NCBI GenBank assembly: GCA_019745075.1
Contig: JAIETR010000003.1
Coordinates: 62,001-126,000, forward strand
Reading direction: 5' to 3'
DNA: 64,000 bases
DNA from: Qipengyuania sp.
GTDB taxonomy: Bacteria; Pseudomonadota; Alphaproteobacteria; Sphingomonadales; Sphingomonadaceae
Positions 59,766 through 64,000 of the stretch are shown in pieces. The position numbers and the translations under genes were made by a program. Positions within the stretch are counted from its first letter, which is position 1, and every line of letters begins with the position of its first letter. The notes below the pieces were generated by a model. It was not told the origin of the DNA, did no database searches, and worked only from the letters and a program-made list of their open reading frames with translations.

Positions 59766-62548
59766 TCGTCCTCCGGAAGGAGGACATAGAGCCCAATCAC
59801 ATCGGCCGGCAGAACCGGGACAACCTCAACCGTCGCGCCACCGCGCGCAGCCTCCGTGAGCCTCAAATGGTCTTGGGACAGCACCGCCCCTCGTTCGGCG
59901 GCGAACGCTGCTATGGCGGGTTCGTAAGTTGCCAACCGCTCATGGGCACGCTGAAGCTGACGCGCGATCGCTTGCTCATCGAGATTGCCGGCTGCCTCAG
60001 GCTCCAGTAGCGCAAGCGCGGAGAGACCGGTTAGCGTGGCCTCGGCGGCCGTGCCTCCAAAAGCGAGCGCGGTCGCTTCCTCCGCCAGCAGCAGCCGATT
60101 TGTGCGGCCACTGGTGATCAGCTTGAAGCGGAGACGCAACAACAGCAGCGTCGTCATCTGATTGACGGCCCGGGTTCGCCAAGCTCCACAACGGCCGAGC
60201 GGCGGGAACGCCGCGCCGTCGGGATCCAGCGCCCCCTCCGCCAGACTCTCCGCCAAGCCGGCGACGAGCGGATGAACCCGGCCGAGATGCGTCACTCCCG
60301 GAGCTGGATCATCCTGAAATCCAACTCTCCGCGTCCCGCGGAGACCGCGCGCTTCCAAGCGCTCCTTGATGGCGTCGGGCATCGCATCGAGATGAACGAG
60401 CTGATGCTGCCCAGCTCTCTCCAACGGCGCCCCGACACGCTTCAGAGCTCGATCCGTGAAACGGGCAACCTCGGTCGGCCCCCCGTTCAGAGCCCGCATC
60501 TGTCGCCATTCCGGCAAGACCTCCTCGGGCTTCAATGCGCCTTGGGCATATCGCGCGCGACTCGCCTTCGCGTTCTCCTCGGCATCGCGCCATTTGCTGT
60601 CGAGCCGCTCGCTTGTTAGGCCAAAATCGAAGGCAAGCTGCTCGCGATGCCCTCCGGCACGAAGCATGAGAGCTTGCATGAGTGCCGACGTCACGCCTTC
60701 GCTGTCCTCGGGCATGGGCACCGCGATGCCCGTAGCTTTCCGGATCGCCTCCGCCTTGCGCAAAATGACCTGCAGCACGGCTCCGTCGATGGCGCTGTTC
60801 TCGCCAAAGATCGTCACCGATCGAACGATTGGAGACTGTTGGCCAAATCGATCGACGCGCCCCTCACGCTGCTGATGGCGGGTCGGATTCCAACTGAGAT
60901 CATAGTGAACGACAGCGTCGAACAATGATTGCAGATTGACGCCTTCGGAAAGGCAGTCTGTCGCGACCAGGATTCGGCTCTCCGAGCCTTCGAGACGGTC
61001 AACCCGGGCCCGCCGCTCTTCGGGTGTCAGGCGACCGGTGACGATGGCTACATCGGCCTTTGGCCACGCCTTGCGGAGCTCTTCGCCCAGCGCCTCGGCG
61101 GTGGCGATAAACCGGCAGAAAATAACAGGCGTCGCGCCGTCTCGGAGCAGGACCTTCAAGACCTTCAACAGCCGGGCGACCTTGGGGTCCTCCGCACGGC
61201 GCGCATCGAGCGTCTCCGCCATCGCGATCAACTCGCCGAGTTCGGCCCGTTCTTCGGCATCGGCAGTGGCGGTTCCAGGTTCGAGATCACCTTGGTCGAG
61301 AAGACCTTCATCCTCGTCAAAGACGACAGGCTGCATTGCCTCCTCGTCCGCGACCCCGCCGAGGCGATTGCGGAGCGCGCTGGCCGCAGCCGCGGGAGAC
61401 GAGCCTACGCAGCGCATGAGCGCCAGCGTGCCCCAAAAAGCGAGCCGGCGGCTTCGCTGGTCGGCGCCGGCCCGCTGGGTGACCGCCAGGCAGTAGTCCA
61501 GGACGCGATCGTGTAAAGCAGCAAAGTCGCCGGTTAGGCTGAAGGACTCGTCTTTCACCTGATGGACGGGGAAAGTCCGCTCTTCGTTCCAGCCGGACTC
61601 CATAATGTCCGGCCGACGACGCTGGACATAATGCTGGGCAAGGCGGCGCGCATATCGGGCGCGGGCATTTTCGTCCCCTTGCGGGCCGCCGGCAAAATCC
61701 GGGCTGATCAGTCCCAGCAGGCGGTCAAATGCGGCTTCGTCCCCGCTATGCGGCGTCGCGGTCAACAACAGCATGTGACGCTCTTCATCAGCGATCAAGC
61801 GCTCCAGGAGTTCGAACCGCTGATGCCGACCACGCTCGCCACCGATACAGGCATGGGCCTCATCGACGACCACCAGCGACGGGCAGGCACGCGCGAACTC
61901 GTCACGTCGGCTGTCGGCCTTGATGTAATCAAGACTGACGACGGTGTGGGGATACGCCTCAAAGAGGCTTTGCGCGGCTGGCAGCCCGCGCTCAAGGCTA
62001 CGAGCCCTGGCCGATGTGACGGCCACGGCATCGATATCGAATTTCTCGGCGAGTTCGCCGACCCATTGCTCGACGAGGTGCGGCGGACAGAGAACCGAAA
62101 AGCGATCGATCAGGCCACGATCAAGCATCTCACGAACGATGAGGCCGGCTTCAATCGTTTTACCGATACCAACATCGTCAGCGATCAGCAGGCGCACGAC
62201 AGGGAGCTTCAGCGCCATCATCAACGGCACCAACTGATAAGCACGAGGCTCGACGCCAAGATGAGCGGCGCTGCGGAAAGGGCCAGCTCCGCGACGAAGC
62301 GACAGACGCAAGGCGTCTGCTAAGAGGCGCGCACCATCCTGAGTGTCCCGCTGATCGAGCTGGGGCGGCGAAAACCGAGCGGGCCTCACCGGGATTGCTT
62401 CGAGCGCGAGCGCGATCCGCTGCGCGTCGGCCTCCGACCCTGAAAGCGGCCGGACGTTGAGGATGTCATCGTCAGGCGACGGCAGGACGACCCATTCGCG
62501 TCCTCGCACCTCGACAAGATCACCCGGTGAAAATCGTACTGCGTCCAC
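59762..62548 (-). CDS. SNF2-like helicase, DrmD-like (928 aa)
   Basis: SF2 translocase: motif I ADDVGIGKTIEAGLI (Walker A 124-131), SLVVVDEAHACIGG (DEAH at 229-232), LLTATPHSGDEAAF (263), and the C-terminal part with VIFCRFIATAEALG, VATDCLSEGVNLQSLFDAVV and LSWNPTRHQQREGRVDRFGQ (motif VI). The length and the RapA-like arrangement fit SNF2-family proteins such as DrmD in DISARM. The GTG start 62548 overlaps the stop of the preceding DUF1998 gene (TAGTG). Its stop overlaps the methyltransferase start (ATGATG). Confidence 0.9.
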   Translation of the reverse strand: MDAVRFSPGDLVEVRGREWVVLPSPDDDILNVRPLSGSEADAQRIALALEAIPVRPARFSPPQLDQRDTQDGARLLADALRLSLRRGAGPFRSAAHLGVEPRAYQLVPLMMALKLPVVRLLIADDVGIGKTIEAGLIVREMLDRGLIDRFSVLCPPHLVEQWVGELAEKFDIDAVAVTSARARSLERGLPAAQSLFEAYPHTVVSLDYIKADSRRDEFARACPSLVVVDEAHACIGGERGRHQRFELLERLIADEERHMLLLTATPHSGDEAAFDRLLGLISPDFAGGPQGDENARARYARRLAQHYVQRRRPDIMESGWNEERTFPVHQVKDESFSLTGDFAALHDRVLDYCLAVTQRAGADQRSRRLAFWGTLALMRCVGSSPAAAASALRNRLGGVADEEAMQPVVFDEDEGLLDQGDLEPGTATADAEERAELGELIAMAETLDARRAEDPKVARLLKVLKVLLRDGATPVIFCRFIATAEALGEELRKAWPKADVAIVTGRLTPEERRARVDRLEGSESRILVATDCLSEGVNLQSLFDAVVHYDLSWNPTRHQQREGRVDRFGQQSPIVRSVTIFGENSAIDGAVLQVILRKAEAIRKATGIAVPMPEDSEGVTSALMQALMLRAGGHREQLAFDFGLTSERLDSKWRDAEENAKASRARYAQGALKPEEVLPEWRQMRALNGGPTEVARFTDRALKRVGAPLERAGQHQLVHLDAMPDAIKERLEARGLRGTRRVGFQDDPAPGVTHLGRVHPLVAGLAESLAEGALDPDGAAFPPLGRCGAWRTRAVNQMTTLLLLRLRFKLITSGRTNRLLLAEEATALAFGGTAAEATLTGLSALALLEPEAAGNLDEQAIARQLQRAHERLATYEPAIAAFAAERGAVLSQDHLRLTEAARGGATVEVVPVLPADVIGLYVLLPEDE

Positions 62549-64000
62549 TATGCCGCCCCCAGAAGCTCTATCAGTTCAACCGGAGCCGTCTCTCCGGGCT
62601 CATCGGGCAGCTCGACAAGGTCCACCCCCAAATCTGCGCATGTCGCCGCCAACCCCTCCGGCACCAATCCCGGGACCGCCAGCACCTGGAAGTTCGGCCA
62701 ATACAGGTCGTACAAAATGCCGCCGATCTTGCGCGTCGACGGAGCGGGCAAGCCCCACCGCCGGAACGCGCGGCTCCAGGGGCTATCAACCTCACCAGCC
62801 GGCGTGTCCGTGATCTCAGGCTCTGCAAGCTCGCAGAGGAACGACGTTATCTCTGGGTCGCGGCGGTCGATCAGATTATGATCGGGTTGATTGAAATAGG
62901 AGAGCAGACAGCGGTAGCAGCCAGCGACACAGGCATCCTCCCGTTCGATGATACCTTCGCCCTTTGAGGGCAAATCATAGTGCATCAGATTGAGCGCCTG
63001 GCGCGCGATCTCTGCCATACGGTGCGGATCGGAAACGAGACGGTTGAGCACGCCTGCGCCACCTTCCGTCGCTTCGTAAAGCAGGATCGCCTTGCGTTCA
63101 TCGCGCTTTGGTAGGGGCTCGCCCAATAGCTCCCCTTCCTCTAACTCGGCGACAATCTGAATGCCCCGCAGGAGCGCGTGCTGAAGCGTCGCCATTTGCG
63201 CTTCATTGAAATTCGCGATCGGCCGCAACAGAAGGGCGTTCTTATGGTCCTCAACTATCGGGACAATCCGTTGCGACTTCGGCGTCGTGACATCGATATC
63301 GTCGTCGTCGCCACCGTTCAGCGTGTCCTTGACCCAGCGCCCCGATGTCGGATCTATGCAGAAGCCTTTGATCGACTTGGACTTGCGCCGACGGAGCCCA
63401 TTGTTGATGCGCGATAGTTTGGCGCGCGCGCCGTAGTCGAGGAGCAGAAGCGGCTCTGTGCCGGCACGCAGGGTAAGTGTGCGGGTATCCAGAACGCCTT
63501 TGTCGAACTGCCATTGAAAGACTGTTTGAATTTCGAATCCGCGCCTCTGGCGATCTTCGTCGTTCGCCGTGATCCGTGCCGACGGCGCAGTTTCCACATT
63601 GTCGATCCGATAGACGTTGTCGAGACGGTCCACGCCCGCGAGCGAGGCATCACAGGCGTGACAGCGTTCCAGTTTGTCATCGGAATGAGCGGCACCGCAT
63701 TCAGCGCACAAAATGAGGCTGGTCGTCGCCAGCTTGCCGTCATCGAGGCGCCCATGCGCCGGCAGCTTGGCGCGCACAACTCTAAAAGCGCGCCCCTCAT
63801 GATAGATCAGGCTGTTGGGACCAAACTCGGAAATGGCAAGGAAACGCGGTCTCTGCAAAACCGCCGCCCGTTTCGTCGCGGGGATGAATGCATAGAGCGG
63901 CAGACGCGGGAAGTTATAGCCCGGCAGAAAGCCTTCTGTTGCCAAATAGCGATACGTGTAGAAATCAGATCCGTTCGAAGCCTGACCGCGTTCAAGCATG
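62548..64000 (-). CDS. DUF1998-domain protein, C-terminal part (cut by right edge)
   Basis: The frame is open at 64000, so the N-terminus lies outside. The visible 483 residues include DFYTYRYLATEGFLPGYNFP and PRFLAISEFGPNSLIYHEGR, seen in large helicases with a DUF1998 end. A zinc site follows (CAECG and CHACDASL, about 98-116), then the DUF1998 core ILLYEATEGGAGVLNRLVSD and CVAGCYRCLLSYFNQPD. This is the typical tail of DrmA/DrmB-like or Druantia DruE-like helicases. The helicase core itself would lie right of the window. Confidence 0.8.
   Translation of the reverse strand, partial: MLERGQASNGSDFYTYRYLATEGFLPGYNFPRLPLYAFIPATKRAAVLQRPRFLAISEFGPNSLIYHEGRAFRVVRAKLPAHGRLDDGKLATTSLILCAECGAAHSDDKLERCHACDASLAGVDRLDNVYRIDNVETAPSARITANDEDRQRRGFEIQTVFQWQFDKGVLDTRTLTLRAGTEPLLLLDYGARAKLSRINNGLRRRKSKSIKGFCIDPTSGRWVKDTLNGGDDDDIDVTTPKSQRIVPIVEDHKNALLLRPIANFNEAQMATLQHALLRGIQIVAELEEGELLGEPLPKRDERKAILLYEATEGGAGVLNRLVSDPHRMAEIARQALNLMHYDLPSKGEGIIEREDACVAGCYRCLLSYFNQPDHNLIDRRDPEITSFLCELAEPEITDTPAGEVDSPWSRAFRRWGLPAPSTRKIGGILYDLYWPNFQVLAVPGLVPEGLAATCADLGVDLVELPDEPGETAPVELIELLGAA

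Larger units (their letters stand above)
47122..64000. mobile_element. Genomic island integrated at tRNA-Asn, right end outside window
   Basis: The region starts at the 3' end of tRNA-Asn with a large serine recombinase and carries a toxin-antitoxin pair, an HTH-helicase, and a defence-type operon. The base composition is lower and more mixed than in the core 1-47 kb. The second attachment copy (a repeat of the tRNA 3' end) is not within the window, so the far boundary is unknown. Length here is at least 16.9 kb. Confidence 0.75.

Noticed and set aside
47122-64000. CRISPR array in the island
   Set aside because: No regularly spaced direct repeats were seen anywhere in the window; the repeats found are inverted.

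Overview
The window looks like the chromosome of a high-GC alphaproteobacterium of the order Sphingomonadales (Sphingomonadaceae or Erythrobacteraceae type). The evidence is a PrsK-type PEP-CTERM kinase, a DUF2842 protein, the tkt-gap-pgk glycolytic cluster, 6S RNA placed between zapA and a 5-formyltetrahydrofolate cyclo-ligase gene, a Pseudomonas-type long isocitrate lyase, and several families of the short palindromic repeats common in these genomes. Everything here is read from sequence and family knowledge; no database search was run.

Layout. 1-47 kb is core chromosome. It starts with the 5' end of prsK and a small membrane protein. A RamB-like regulator (1.0-2.4 kb) faces aceA (2.6-4.2 kb) across an AAAATG-ACAC-CATTTT palindrome. 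Then come a secreted M20 amidohydrolase, tRNA-Leu, the efp-hypothetical-suhB operon, thiE, class I aldolase, a low-GC porin-like gene, a thioesterase, and pgk, gap and tkt (10-18 kb). zapA, 6S RNA, the cyclo-ligase and DUF2842 follow (18-20 kb), then tRNA-Asp, the branched-chain 2-oxoacid dehydrogenase operon (E1alpha, E1beta, E2; 21.7-25.4 kb), thyA and tRNA-Pro. From 26.9 to 36.7 kb there is one block of five secreted DUF11-type proteins, including a 1693-residue protein with a predicted outer-membrane barrel. recG, a hemerythrin, sdhE, a beta-propeller protein, mfd, a degenerate GGDEF-EAL protein and NAD kinase follow.

From tRNA-Asn (47.05 kb) to the right edge the DNA is a genomic island. 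A large serine recombinase gene ends inside the tRNA gene. Behind it lie a VapC-type toxin-antitoxin pair, an HTH-helicase fusion with a small zinc-finger partner and, on the opposite strand, a tightly overlapping operon: DUF1998 protein (cut by the right edge), SNF2-like helicase, 1471-residue adenine methyltransferase, Rad50-like zinc-hook ATPase, HNH nuclease. The first three resemble DISARM components. The gene order and the ATPase plus HNH pair differ from described DISARM, which makes this operon the best candidate for an undescribed defence system in the window.

Other notable points: a palindromic repeat sits in frame inside the E2 linker, and a 271-bp palindromic element supplies the E2 stop codon. 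An AT-rich patch coincides with the likely target-recognition region of the methyltransferase. The surface-protein operon begins with a 21-bp tandem duplication that doubles its start codon.
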